A stretch of DNA of 25,734 nt. Source: JAFGIG01 sp964397545. Its GTDB lineage: Bacteria > SDB-A. Positions 1-8,306 of this stretch are shown here, in pieces (position 1 is the first letter of the stretch; each line of letters opens with the position of its first letter). The position numbers were made by a program, and so were the translations under genes. Location of the stretch: positions 1 through 25,734 of the forward strand of contig CAYNIW010000028.1 of the NCBI GenBank assembly GCA_964397545.1. Reading direction: 5' to 3'. The notes beneath the pieces are model-generated. The model had not been told where the DNA came from, did not search any database, and saw nothing but the letters and a program-made list of their open reading frames with translations.

Positions 1-167
1 TCATTTCGCTCGAATTCGAAAATGGAACCAAAATTGTCGCGAGGCCTTCGGGAACAGAACCGAAAATAAAACTCTATTTCTTCGTCAACGGCAAAGATGA
101 GGACGAAACTGAGAACACACTCGAAATAGCCATATCAGAGTATCTTTTACATCTGGGAATAAATTAA
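1..167 (+). CDS. Phosphoglucomutase/phosphomannomutase, C-terminal end (partial)
   Basis: This is the last 54 codons of a gene that enters from the left edge; the first whole codon is at position 3 and the stop is TAA at 165-167. The translation contains RPSGTEPKIKLYF. That is the hallmark loop of domain 4 of the alpha-D-phosphohexomutase family, which binds the sugar phosphate of substrates such as glucose-1-phosphate, mannose-1-phosphate or glucosamine-1-phosphate. The protein then ends after about 30 more residues, normal for this family. The catalytic phosphoserine domain lies outside the window, so the exact sugar cannot be assigned. The gene converges on the cyclase gene with 28 bases between the stops, and no terminator hairpin is visible there. 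Confidence 0.85.
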   Translation, partial: ISLEFENGTKIVARPSGTEPKIKLYFFVNGKDEDETENTLEIAISEYLLHLGIN

Positions 168-195
168 AAATTTGAATCCGAAAATAAAAGAAAAA

Positions 196-3100
196 CTAAT
201 CTTCTGTCTTGTTCAGAATCTTTTCCAGCATAGATAATATGAGACTTTTAGTTTTTTGTGAAAGAGCATTGCTGTTTTTCAAAATCTTCGCCGTATTTCT
301 GAATTTCATAATCTCATCTTCGGAAATTTTTATTTTTTCTGACAAGTTGATATAATGGATTTTTCTTGAAATCCAGTCCGCATATTCTTTCAGACTATCC
401 GCGAGAACAAGCTCGAGGACGGACATAAAAGTTGCCAATTTCCATGCTTCATCTGATATTTCCTCAAAGCACTCGAACGATTTTACGTAATGTTTCGCCG
501 CTTTTTCTTTCTCCTGCAGGAATTCTGCATAGAGATATGCGATGTTATTGTTTATTATTCCCTTCCTGTTGAAATCGCCGATGGATTCAAGAAGTATGAT
601 GAGCTGTTCGAAAAAATTCCTCGATTTGTGAAAATCGCCTTTTTGAGCGTAAAATACGGCGAGATTGTTCAACGCGTTGACGGTATTCCTCTTGCTGTCT
701 GTCTTTCTTGATAATTCAAGGGCTTCGAGAGTCAATTCTATTGCCTTTGCGTCGTCTTTGAGCCTGAAGCCGCTTTGGCTGAAAAGAAGTCCAATGTTTG
801 TTAACACAAGGGCTTTCAATTTGACGGTTTCGTTTCCTTCCAATAACCTCAGCGCTTTTTGAAAACATTCATACGCTGTGTCGAATTCAGACAAATCACA
901 TTTCAACATTCCGAAGATGTTGTATATCTCGCCTAAAAGAACTTCTTCTCCCGTTTTCTCGGCTTGTTCCCGTGCATTTTCAAGATATTTTTCTGCCGAC
1001 TGGAATTCTCCGATGTTTTTGTAAAGGTCTCCCATGGAAATCGATACGTCCGCTGTTTTTTTCCACTCGCCCAAAGATACGGCGAGCGCAAGTGCTTTTT
1101 CATAAAAGCTCAAAGCAGTCTGATAGTCTCCGATAACGCTGTAGATATAACCGATTTTCCTGAAGGTTTCAAAGAGCTCGTTTACCTTTCCGGACTCGTC
1201 TTTTTGGGAAATCAATTCTGCGAACCTTAAATGATAAGTAATGGCCTTCTTGTTTTCGTATCTTTGTTCTGCTCTTTCGGCTCCGGCTCTCAGGAATTTT
1301 GTTTCATTCTCTGTTTGTCCCGCTTCCCTGAAGTGGTATATCAAATCATCGTAGAAAGAGGGTATGTTGTCGGCGTGTATTTTCCTTATCGATTCTGCGG
1401 CAATTTCGTGAAGCTCTTTTCTGACACTCGGCAATTGAAGTTTGTATGAAATATCCCTGAGGATAGGGCTCCGGAAAAACCAGTATTCTTGGAGTTCTCC
1501 CTGCATATCTTCCAAAAGTCCTTCTTCTTTTGCTTTGAAAAGATAGTTTTTATCCATGTCGAAATTAAATGAAGCACTTTTGAATAATAGGTTCCTGAAA
1601 ACCGATTCTTCGAACTGGATTCCTAATATTGAAGCGTGCTTCAAAGCTTCTCTGACATCTGTATCGAGCCTATCGAGTCTTTCAGTCAGAAGGTCGCCGA
1701 TTTCCGACGGTATCTTCAATCCTCCTTCTTTTACACCGCATAGTCCTTCCGGCGACATGGAGAGAGAATCCGTCTCTTTTAAGTGAAGGACAAGCTGTTC
1801 GCAGAAAAGAGGGATGTTTTTTGCTTTTTCTCTCAACAGATCAATAAACCTGTCCGTAGGATGATAATCCGTTATCCTTTTTACGACAGCCATGTAGATT
1901 TCATCGTCTGGTATGCCTTTCATGGTGAAGTTTGAATTGAATTTAACTCCTTCAAATGTCTTGTTCTTCTCGAAATAGTTAGGCCAAGATGAAATAATAA
2001 CCGTCAAAGGCATTTCGTCCATGTTTCTGGACATAGAAACGACAAGCTCGGCAGTCAATTCATCTGAAAACTGCATGTCATCAATGAAAAGCACGAGAGG
2101 ATTTGCGGCGCTTAACAACCTCAGCAAAGACTTGAATGATGAAATCTGCTTTTCCACTCTCAGTTTCGGATTAGATTCTTCAAATATACCTCCTGCGACG
2201 GGAATGTCAGCAAGAGAAGCGAGAAAAAATATCTCTTCGCTAATTTCTTCAATCTCCGCTTTTCTTTCACTTAAAACTCTCATCATTTTTAACTTAAAAG
2301 AGCTGAAATCATCGTCGTCAGAAAGAGAAAAGAAAGTCCTCAGCCACATCGTCACGGGATAAAAAGCTTTGTTCAAATGACCTTTGCAAAAGAGATTTAC
2401 CCACTCCAATCCTGATTCTTTCCTAACCTCGTCCATAAGCCTTGTTTTTCCGAGACCCGACTCGCCTGTCAGACAGTTCAAACCACCGAATCTTTTCTCC
2501 GAGAGAGGAAGCAAACAAGATTCAAGCCACCTCTTTTCCCGGACACGGTTGATGAAAGGAGTCTTCTTTTCTTCAGGCATGGTCAGATTCTTGCCTTCAA
2601 AAAAGAAAATTGATTGAGCTGATTCCTTTCCTTTGAGTTCCGCAAGTCCGCCGTAAGAGAATGCGTATGAAGACGACTTCTTGACGATTTTTTCGCTGAC
2701 TGTCAGGGATCCCCAGTTTGACAGCGACATCAGCCTTGATGCCGTGTTGACAGAATCTCCGAGAGCGGTCCATTCATTGCATCTGCCTCCTCCGGTGAGA
2801 CCTGAGTAAACCGGCCCTCTAGTGCTGCCTCCTTTCCATCTCTTGTCCGGGAAAATGGACTTGAATTTATCTCTGAACTCTGAGGCGAAAGAAAGAGCTT
2901 TTTCTTCGGGAGATTCGAGGGCGAGAGGCGCTCCGAAAAAGACCAATGCCGTCAGCCCTTTGTCGCAGAAAATCAGTTTGTTGAGAATCCCTCCGAATAA
3001 TGCCGCTTTTTCAGAAGTGAAAGCGCCCACAGCCGAAATTTCTTCGTGTGTGTCGAACCCTTCAAACTGCAGAAAAAATGACAAGATGTTTCTTATCTCC

Positions 3101-3714
3101 GGCGCAGAGGATATTTTCAACACTTCTTTTTCTTCAAAAAGAATTAGGATATTTTGGTCGATCTGATCCTTTGAAAAGTCAGGGAAAAAAAGCGCTGAAG
3201 AATCTTGGTTTCGTGAAGCTCCGAACCCCTTTTTCCCCGAAAAAGCGTTTTCAAAAGCTTTTCCTTTGAAGTAAAACATGTTTTTTTTCGGTGTGCTGTA
3301 CATACCCCATTGAATTTCTCCCGTTCCGCCTGAAAAATGAGCGTCGAGGCGGCATCCGTTGTCGGGCAATGCTTCAAAATTGTTTAACTCCAGCAATGCT
3401 CTTATCTTTCTCTCTGCGGAAAGGGCTTTTCCCCCGGAATCGTTTTCAAAAACGGCCATAAAGGCGTCTCCGGCGAAATAACTGACGAAACCTCCGGATT
3501 CAAATACAGCTTCTATCTGAGGGTCGAAGACATTAAAGACGATTCTCGAGATCTCTTCGACTCCCCTGTCACCCAATTTCAGCAGTTTCTCAGTCAACGC
3601 AGTAAAACCTGATATATCGACAAACAAAACGGAACCTTCAAAGCATCCTTCTCTTATTTTTTTTTTGTATTTATCCCTGATGAAAGGAGGAACTGAATTG
3701 AGACAAAAATCCAT
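196..3714 (-). CDS. Soluble-adenylyl-cyclase-like protein: two class III cyclase domains, AAA ATPase, TPR repeats
   Basis: A 1172-residue cytoplasmic protein with the layout of soluble adenylyl cyclase. Cyclase domain 1 (about residues 25-160) carries the two metal-binding aspartates, in VDISGFT (D33) and AGDAF (D83). Cyclase domain 2 (about 250-375) lacks these but has ALGDSVNTASRL, supplying the transition-state N323 and R327. The two domains should therefore form one complementary active site making cAMP, although GTP use cannot be excluded. A P-loop NTPase follows, with Walker A GESGLGKT (417-424) and Walker B LVLFIDD (D545/D546). A long helical region has TPR-type repeats (about 830-1110). 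There is no signal peptide or membrane segment. ATG 3714 is the only sensible start. No Shine-Dalgarno precedes it, and a promoter puts transcription start on the ATG. The secreted-protein gene lies 53 bases upstream on the same strand. Class III fold is certain; the regulatory input is unknown. Confidence 0.88.
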   Translation of the reverse strand: MDFCLNSVPPFIRDKYKKKIREGCFEGSVLFVDISGFTALTEKLLKLGDRGVEEISRIVFNVFDPQIEAVFESGGFVSYFAGDAFMAVFENDSGGKALSAERKIRALLELNNFEALPDNGCRLDAHFSGGTGEIQWGMYSTPKKNMFYFKGKAFENAFSGKKGFGASRNQDSSALFFPDFSKDQIDQNILILFEEKEVLKISSAPEIRNILSFFLQFEGFDTHEEISAVGAFTSEKAALFGGILNKLIFCDKGLTALVFFGAPLALESPEEKALSFASEFRDKFKSIFPDKRWKGGSTRGPVYSGLTGGGRCNEWTALGDSVNTASRLMSLSNWGSLTVSEKIVKKSSSYAFSYGGLAELKGKESAQSIFFFEGKNLTMPEEKKTPFINRVREKRWLESCLLPLSEKRFGGLNCLTGESGLGKTRLMDEVRKESGLEWVNLFCKGHLNKAFYPVTMWLRTFFSLSDDDDFSSFKLKMMRVLSERKAEIEEISEEIFFLASLADIPVAGGIFEESNPKLRVEKQISSFKSLLRLLSAANPLVLFIDDMQFSDELTAELVVSMSRNMDEMPLTVIISSWPNYFEKNKTFEGVKFNSNFTMKGIPDDEIYMAVVKRITDYHPTDRFIDLLREKAKNIPLFCEQLVLHLKETDSLSMSPEGLCGVKEGGLKIPSEIGDLLTERLDRLDTDVREALKHASILGIQFEESVFRNLLFKSASFNFDMDKNYLFKAKEEGLLEDMQGELQEYWFFRSPILRDISYKLQLPSVRKELHEIAAESIRKIHADNIPSFYDDLIYHFREAGQTENETKFLRAGAERAEQRYENKKAITYHLRFAELISQKDESGKVNELFETFRKIGYIYSVIGDYQTALSFYEKALALAVSLGEWKKTADVSISMGDLYKNIGEFQSAEKYLENAREQAEKTGEEVLLGEIYNIFGMLKCDLSEFDTAYECFQKALRLLEGNETVKLKALVLTNIGLLFSQSGFRLKDDAKAIELTLEALELSRKTDSKRNTVNALNNLAVFYAQKGDFHKSRNFFEQLIILLESIGDFNRKGIINNNIAYLYAEFLQEKEKAAKHYVKSFECFEEISDEAWKLATFMSVLELVLADSLKEYADWISRKIHYINLSEKIKISEDEIMKFRNTAKILKNSNALSQKTKSLILSMLEKILNKTED

Positions 3715-3720
3715 AAGAAA

Positions 3721-3748
3721 ATTTTAGACCCAATATCTATATTGTCAA
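3721..3748 (-). promoter_or_regulatory. Promoter of the cyclase gene, probably giving a leaderless mRNA
   Basis: On the minus strand a perfect -35 TTGACA (3743-3748) is followed by a 16-base spacer and a -10 TAAAAT (3721-3726, 5 of 6 matches). Only six bases separate the -10 from the ATG at 3714. Transcription should therefore begin on or within a base or two of the A of the start codon, leaving no room for a ribosome-binding site. None is seen. Confidence 0.6.
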
Positions 3749-3767
3749 GAAATTAAGGCTCTATCTT

Positions 3768-6410
3768 TTACTTCACAATAGAAAGTTTACCCGTTTCAAT
3801 ATAATTCCCAGAGGACAAAGAGAAAAAATAACTGCCTGATGTAAGTTTATCTCCGCTGTTGTCCTCTCCCCTCCAGACATAACTGTAGTATCCCGGCAAG
3901 AGAAAAGATCTGGTGAACATTTTTACCTCCCTGCCCGTCGCGTCGAAGACTCTGAACTCCACAGGACATTCACTGAAAACCTGGAATCCGAGTTCGACAG
4001 ATTCCGAAAAAACAATTTTCGAGGGCGAAAATAGAGTGAAAGGTCTTTGAAATCCCGTTGGGATCTCCGGGTCTTCTTCCACCGAGACCGTATATATATA
4101 ACCTGAATACGCTTTTTCGAAAATTGCGTCCCTGTCGCTCTGTCCGTCGTAATCCGTGAAACCGGACCAAGCGAAGGAGTTGTCCCTGACGTAATCAATG
4201 GAATACGCCGTCTGATTGCCGTCTTCAATAAACTCGACTAATCCGAGGTAATTTGAAAATCTGTCAAATTTCATTATAACGGCGTTCATGAAATTCGTAG
4301 GCGATTGTATCGAATTTTGAGAATAACCGCAGACGTAAATTGTATCGTGCGCCGCCGTCAAGTCGTATCCGACCTGATCACCGACTAAAACCGGGTCTGT
4401 GAGCCAGATAATGTTTCCGTTCTCCCTGTCGAGGATCGCGGCGAATAGGTCTTTGTCCGTTCTCTGCCTGTAGCCTATAAGTATAATACCCGCATCGCAG
4501 TTCATGGCGGCTTTAGCTTCACCCTCGAAATAAGTCTGTTCCCAGACTACTTCGCCGCCTTCTGATATCTTCATGGCGAAAACCCTGTCAACCGTATCTT
4601 TTGCCGTTGACCTTGTCGCTCCGGTCAACACAAACCCTCTAAGCTTGCCGTCAAATGAATCCTGAACGACGCAATAAGCTGTTCTGCTCTCTACCGACTC
4701 ATAAATTGTATCCCAAAGGACGTTGAAATTTTCGTCAAGTTTTATTGCAAAAATCATCATCTCGTCCTGATCAGCTGTAGATCTCGTCGCTCCGGTCAAA
4801 ACAAACCCTTTGAGTTTCGTAGAATCTTCAAACGCGGCGATGTCGTAGAGGGTGAAGTGCGAAGTGTCCTGATGGTAGTAGAACGTATCTACAAGATTCC
4901 AGTCCGCATCGAAATGGTAGCAGAAAATGTCCACATTCGATCCGTATTCTACCGTCCCTGAGACCATGGTCCTCTGAAGATTCGGGTCATGAACAAAAGC
5001 TTTGGCTTTTTCGCTATATCCGGGCTCTCCAATAATGCCTTCCCAAAGAGGAACTCCTCGGGAGTCGAGAAATGAAAGATACATGTCGGTGTCCGTTCCT
5101 GAAGTGTCGACAAACCCGGCGAGTAGATACCCGCATGTGAAAGACGAATCGCTCAGGGAAAACACGGAATTGAATTCATCGTCGCCTATTCCGGAAAAAA
5201 TGTAACTGAATTCATGATGTATGAAACCGCGGAGGTCCGACTTGAGAAGAAAAGCGTCGTGCATTGTGTCTTCAAGCGGGCTGAGCGTAATCAATCCCGG
5301 AACCAGATAAGCGGAATCCATGACGTCAAAGAAAATGTTGAAACCGGCTCTGAGACCCGGTTCCGTCACGTAGTTAGACCAAAGAACTTGACCGTTGGAA
5401 ATGCTGATATTCAATAGAACAAGCCCCGTTAACATCATATTCGTTATGTCTCCTGTGAAACCAGCCACAGTCAAGGAATAATCGGGGGCAATTACTATTC
5501 CCTTGCCGATATTCGACAAAGCGGTATCGAAGACGTATTTTCTGCACCAAATGGTGTCTCCTCCGGCGTATAGCAATACAAAAAGAGAATCACTCCAGAT
5601 CCCTGTCACGGCGAACATGTCCGGATAACCTTGCAGTGCGACGATGCCCTGCCCGATTTCATTTCTGTTTTGAACACCCCATACCCCGGCGTTTAAATAT
5701 GTTCCGTTCAAGCCCGTCAAAAGAACGAATACATCTTTGTCGTAACTCAGAGGATTCACCGAGTATCCGGTTAAAGCTATCAATGAATCATTGACAGATA
5801 TTGAATTTGCATAACTCTGTGAGCGGCCGGGTATATCGTAGTAATAGTGCCAAACAACTTCGAAATTATCATTTATCATGGCGATAAAAGGTTTAACCGT
5901 CGTCCCTGACCCCGCAGAGTCGGCGTATCCTGTCAAAAGATACCCCTCTCCCGTGAAAAACGGCATTATGTCGGTCGCGGTGAGAAAATATTCACTCGAA
6001 AGATAATTCAATATAGTGTCTTTAAGAACAAGGAAAGAATCGGCGTTCTGAAATTTGACAAGAAGAGGAGTCCATCTGAGGTTGTAAAAGGTGTTTCCGA
6101 GAGCTATGAAAGCTTCGTCTGTCATGGTTTTCGACAAGGCGACTCCGTAACTTGATGGAAGATTTTCATAGAGACTAAACCATATTATTTCGCCGTTTTC
6201 TCCAAAACAAGCTAAATTCATGTATGTAGTCGTGTCCATAAAACTCTTGCCGACAGCGAAGATTTTGGTATGTGAATCGTTGGGCTGAGCGTCTCTGAAT
6301 TCGTCGTAGAACGAGGCGAAATCTATCCAGTTTTCGAAAGTACTGGATGACAGATAATTAGCAGAGAAAAAAAGGGGTAAAAAAACTAAAAATACTCTGA
6401 ATGATTTCAT
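3768..6410 (-). CDS. Large secreted repeat protein with FlgD-like/type-A sorting C-terminus
   Basis: An 880-residue protein beginning with a typical signal peptide (basic MKSFR, hydrophobic core to about residue 20). The body is built from repeated beta-rich units with motifs such as GFVLTGATRSTA, ending in aromatic strands like NVLWDTIYE or EVVWEQTY. This suggests a propeller-like or stacked beta fold. The last about 80 residues (VEFRVFDATGREV, GYYSYVWRGEDNSG, LTSGSYFFSL, final KLSIVK) match the FlgD-like Ig/type IX sorting (type A) C-terminal domain that directs secretion or surface anchoring in Bacteroidota and related phyla. The body is rich in Asp, Ser and Thr and has very few Cys. A GGAGG (CCTCC at 6415-6419 on the plus strand) precedes ATG 6410 at good spacing, and a promoter lies upstream. 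Function and ligand are unknown. No sorting machinery is in this window, so type IX export is an inference from the tail. Confidence 0.8.
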   Translation of the reverse strand: MKSFRVFLVFLPLFFSANYLSSSTFENWIDFASFYDEFRDAQPNDSHTKIFAVGKSFMDTTTYMNLACFGENGEIIWFSLYENLPSSYGVALSKTMTDEAFIALGNTFYNLRWTPLLVKFQNADSFLVLKDTILNYLSSEYFLTATDIMPFFTGEGYLLTGYADSAGSGTTVKPFIAMINDNFEVVWHYYYDIPGRSQSYANSISVNDSLIALTGYSVNPLSYDKDVFVLLTGLNGTYLNAGVWGVQNRNEIGQGIVALQGYPDMFAVTGIWSDSLFVLLYAGGDTIWCRKYVFDTALSNIGKGIVIAPDYSLTVAGFTGDITNMMLTGLVLLNISISNGQVLWSNYVTEPGLRAGFNIFFDVMDSAYLVPGLITLSPLEDTMHDAFLLKSDLRGFIHHEFSYIFSGIGDDEFNSVFSLSDSSFTCGYLLAGFVDTSGTDTDMYLSFLDSRGVPLWEGIIGEPGYSEKAKAFVHDPNLQRTMVSGTVEYGSNVDIFCYHFDADWNLVDTFYYHQDTSHFTLYDIAAFEDSTKLKGFVLTGATRSTADQDEMMIFAIKLDENFNVLWDTIYESVESRTAYCVVQDSFDGKLRGFVLTGATRSTAKDTVDRVFAMKISEGGEVVWEQTYFEGEAKAAMNCDAGIILIGYRQRTDKDLFAAILDRENGNIIWLTDPVLVGDQVGYDLTAAHDTIYVCGYSQNSIQSPTNFMNAVIMKFDRFSNYLGLVEFIEDGNQTAYSIDYVRDNSFAWSGFTDYDGQSDRDAIFEKAYSGYIYTVSVEEDPEIPTGFQRPFTLFSPSKIVFSESVELGFQVFSECPVEFRVFDATGREVKMFTRSFLLPGYYSYVWRGEDNSGDKLTSGSYFFSLSSGNYIETGKLSIVK
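4602..4817 (-). repeat. Intragenic tandem module duplication in the secreted protein
   Basis: Two copies of a 45-base segment, 4602-4646 and 4773-4817, encode KLRGFVLTGATRSTA and KLKGFVLTGATRSTA. They are exactly 171 bases (57 codons) apart and in frame. They are nearly identical in protein and mostly identical in DNA, while other repeat units of the protein have diverged. This suggests a recent internal duplication or homogenisation of one repeat unit. Confidence 0.75.
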
Positions 6411-6439
6411 CTTTCCTCCCGAGTTTTCGGTTCATGACA

Positions 6440-6468
6440 ATTTTAACAATTGAATTGAAAGAGGTAAA
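6440..6468 (-). promoter_or_regulatory. Promoter of the secreted-protein gene
   Basis: On the minus strand TTTACC (6463-6468, 4 of 6 to TTGACA), a 17-base spacer and TAAAAT (6440-6445, 5 of 6) lie about 30 bases upstream of ATG 6410. This leaves a short leader that contains a GGAGG Shine-Dalgarno. It is divergent from the transketolase promoter in the same 140-base intergenic region. Confidence 0.5.
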
Positions 6469-6493
6469 CACCAAATACAATGGTCCGTCTCTC

Positions 6494-6522
6494 TTGACAC
6501 TGAAAAATTAAAATTGTATCTT
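6494..6522 (+). promoter_or_regulatory. Promoter of the transketolase-ftsEX-rnf gene chain
   Basis: A perfect -35 TTGACA (6494-6499), a 17-base spacer and TATCTT (6517-6522, 4 of 6). The expected transcription start is near 6529, giving a leader of about 20 bases that includes the GGAGG at 6542-6546. No other promoter of similar quality was noticed before rnfA, so this one probably drives all nine genes. Confidence 0.6.
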
Positions 6523-6541
6523 TAAGTTTTCATTTTTTCTC

Positions 6542-6546
6542 GGAGG
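6542..6546 (+). promoter_or_regulatory. Shine-Dalgarno GGAGG that argues for a CTG start upstream of TTG 6569
   Basis: GGAGG lies 22 bases before the TTG at 6569, too far for normal initiation. It is 7 bases before an in-frame CTG at 6554 and 4 bases before another CTG at 6551. Starting at 6554 adds five residues (MDILS), which suits the usual N-terminal helix of transketolase N subunits. Confidence 0.5.
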
Positions 6547-6568
6547 AAATCTGCTGGATATTTTATCA

Positions 6569-7375
6569 TTGAAAAAGCTGTCGTGTAATCTTAGAAAAGA
6601 CATTATTAAAATGATTTATCTCGCCGGGTCGGGACATCCCGGCGGGAGCCTTTCGATAATAGACATCCTGACTGTCCTTTTCTTCAGCGGAATCTTCAGA
6701 TACAGGTCAGAAGAACCTCTCTGGCCTCAAAGAGACAGATTCGTTCTTTCTAAAGGTCACGCGGCGCCCGCTCTATACGCGGTGTTAGCTGAAGCCGGTT
6801 TTTTCCCTAAAGAAAACCTCTGGACTCTTCGTAAACTGGGATCCATCCTCCACGGGCACCCTTTCAACATTGACACCCCAGGCGTTGAAGCGCCGACAGG
6901 CTCTCTCGGTCAGGGCCTTTCAGTCGCACACGGTATGGCTCTCGGTTTAAAACTCCGCAAATACGATTCGCGCGTATTCACTGTTCTCGGGGACGGCGAA
7001 ATCGAGGAAGGCAACATTTGGGAAGCCGCTATGAGCGCGGGTTTTTATAAAAGCGGAAGTCTCACCGCTATCGTTGATTACAATCATCTTCAAATAGACG
7101 GTTATATCCATGCCGTCAAAAGTCCGGAACCCATTCCGGACAAATTCAAAGCTTTTCTCTGGGACGTAATCGAGATTGACGGACACGATCACGGGATGAT
7201 TCTGGAAACCCTGCAGTCCGCCGCTAAAAGAGATCCTTCCGGTCCGCCGCTTGCCGTCATAGCCCATACAGTAAAGGGCAAGGGCGTCTGTTTCATGGAA
7301 GATGCAGTTGACTGGCACGGTGTGGCTCCAACAAAAGAACAATACGAAAAAGCCATGGGCCTTCTCGATGATTAA
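6569..7375 (+). CDS. Transketolase, N-terminal (TPP-binding) subunit
   Basis: One half of a split transketolase, which moves two-carbon ketol units between sugar phosphates in the non-oxidative pentose phosphate pathway, using thiamine diphosphate. The protein has AGSGHPGGSLS near the N-terminus, SKGHAAPALY, GSLGQGLSVAHG, and the TPP-binding motif starting GDGEIEEGNIWEA (141-153) and running to VDYNHLQIDG. All are standard for this subunit, and 268 residues is the normal length. No ATG is available. TTG 6569 is the nearest conventional start, but the Shine-Dalgarno GGAGG (6542-6546) is placed for an in-frame CTG at 6554 or 6551, so the true protein is probably 5-6 residues longer. It overlaps the C-terminal subunit gene by 8 bases and heads a nine-gene chain. 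Confidence is high in the family, moderate in the start. Confidence 0.93.
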   Translation: MKKLSCNLRKDIIKMIYLAGSGHPGGSLSIIDILTVLFFSGIFRYRSEEPLWPQRDRFVLSKGHAAPALYAVLAEAGFFPKENLWTLRKLGSILHGHPFNIDTPGVEAPTGSLGQGLSVAHGMALGLKLRKYDSRVFTVLGDGEIEEGNIWEAAMSAGFYKSGSLTAIVDYNHLQIDGYIHAVKSPEPIPDKFKAFLWDVIEIDGHDHGMILETLQSAAKRDPSGPPLAVIAHTVKGKGVCFMEDAVDWHGVAPTKEQYEKAMGLLDD

Positions 7376-8306
7376 TTTTACTTCCTCGTCTCCGAGAGAC
7401 GCCTACGGGAAAACTCTCCTCGAACTCGGAAAAAAAAATACAGACATCGTAGTCCTCGACGCCGACCTTTCAAAATCTACCAAAACGGTCTTGTTCGCGG
7501 AAGCTTTCCCCGACAGGTTTTTCGACATGGGAGTCGCCGAAGCGGACATGGTTAACACTGCTGCGGGTATAGCTTCATGCGGGTTCACTGTTTTTGCGAG
7601 CACTTTCGCCATGTTCCTGACAGGAAGAGCGTGGGAACAAATAAGAAACACGGTAGCATACGGCCATTTTGACGTAAAACTCGTAGCGACTCACGCCGGC
7701 ATAACGGTAGGTCCCGACGGCTCTTCACATCAGGCCATTGAAGACATATCTTTGATGACAGTTATTCCGAATATGAAAGTTGTTGCACCATGCGACTCTG
7801 TTTCGACGAAAAGGCTTATTAATCAAGCCGCGGAATCTCGGGGACCATTTTATTTCAGACTGCCCAGAGGAAAAACTTTTGAAGTACACAAAGACTCAGA
7901 AAAAATAGATCTCGGAAAAGCTTGCCTTGTCAGAGAGGGTTCGGATATGACTATTTTCTCTCACGGCCTCATGGTCTATTACAGCTTTTTAGCCGCTGAA
8001 AAACTCTCAAAACAAGGGATAGAAGCCGCGGTCGTTGACGTTCACACTCTAAAACCCTTGGACGAAAAGTTCATTTTGGAAAGGGCTGAAGTATCAGACA
8101 AAATGCTCGTCGCAGAAGAACATTCCGTCAACGGTGGTCTGTGCTCAGCTTTAGCTCTCTTTCTGGCGAGAAATAAACCTGTGAAAATGCGTTTCGTCGC
8201 CATCGAAGACCAATTCGGCAGGTCCGGTTCGGAGAGTGAACTGCTTTCTCATTACGGTCTCGACGAAGCATCAATATTCAAAAAATCAATGGAGCTCTTC
8301 AGATGA
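7368..8306 (+). CDS. Transketolase, C-terminal subunit
   Basis: The partner half of the split transketolase (312 residues from ATG 7368). The pyrimidine-binding domain holds GVAEADMVNTAAG, where E58 is the glutamate that activates the TPP cofactor from the other subunit. HAGITVGPDGSSHQ and the C-terminal transketolase domain (VDVHTLKPLD, SVNGGLCSAL, DQFGRSGSESEL) follow. An open frame extends upstream to 7302, but that stretch overlaps the N subunit and does not resemble the family. ATG 7368, 8 bases inside the preceding gene, is the likely coupled start. DXS-like and branched 2-oxoacid E1-beta proteins share this fold, but the neighbouring N subunit makes transketolase much more likely. It overlaps ftsE by 4 bases (ATGA). 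Confidence 0.93.
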   Translation: MINFTSSSPRDAYGKTLLELGKKNTDIVVLDADLSKSTKTVLFAEAFPDRFFDMGVAEADMVNTAAGIASCGFTVFASTFAMFLTGRAWEQIRNTVAYGHFDVKLVATHAGITVGPDGSSHQAIEDISLMTVIPNMKVVAPCDSVSTKRLINQAAESRGPFYFRLPRGKTFEVHKDSEKIDLGKACLVREGSDMTIFSHGLMVYYSFLAAEKLSKQGIEAAVVDVHTLKPLDEKFILERAEVSDKMLVAEEHSVNGGLCSALALFLARNKPVKMRFVAIEDQFGRSGSESELLSHYGLDEASIFKKSMELFR

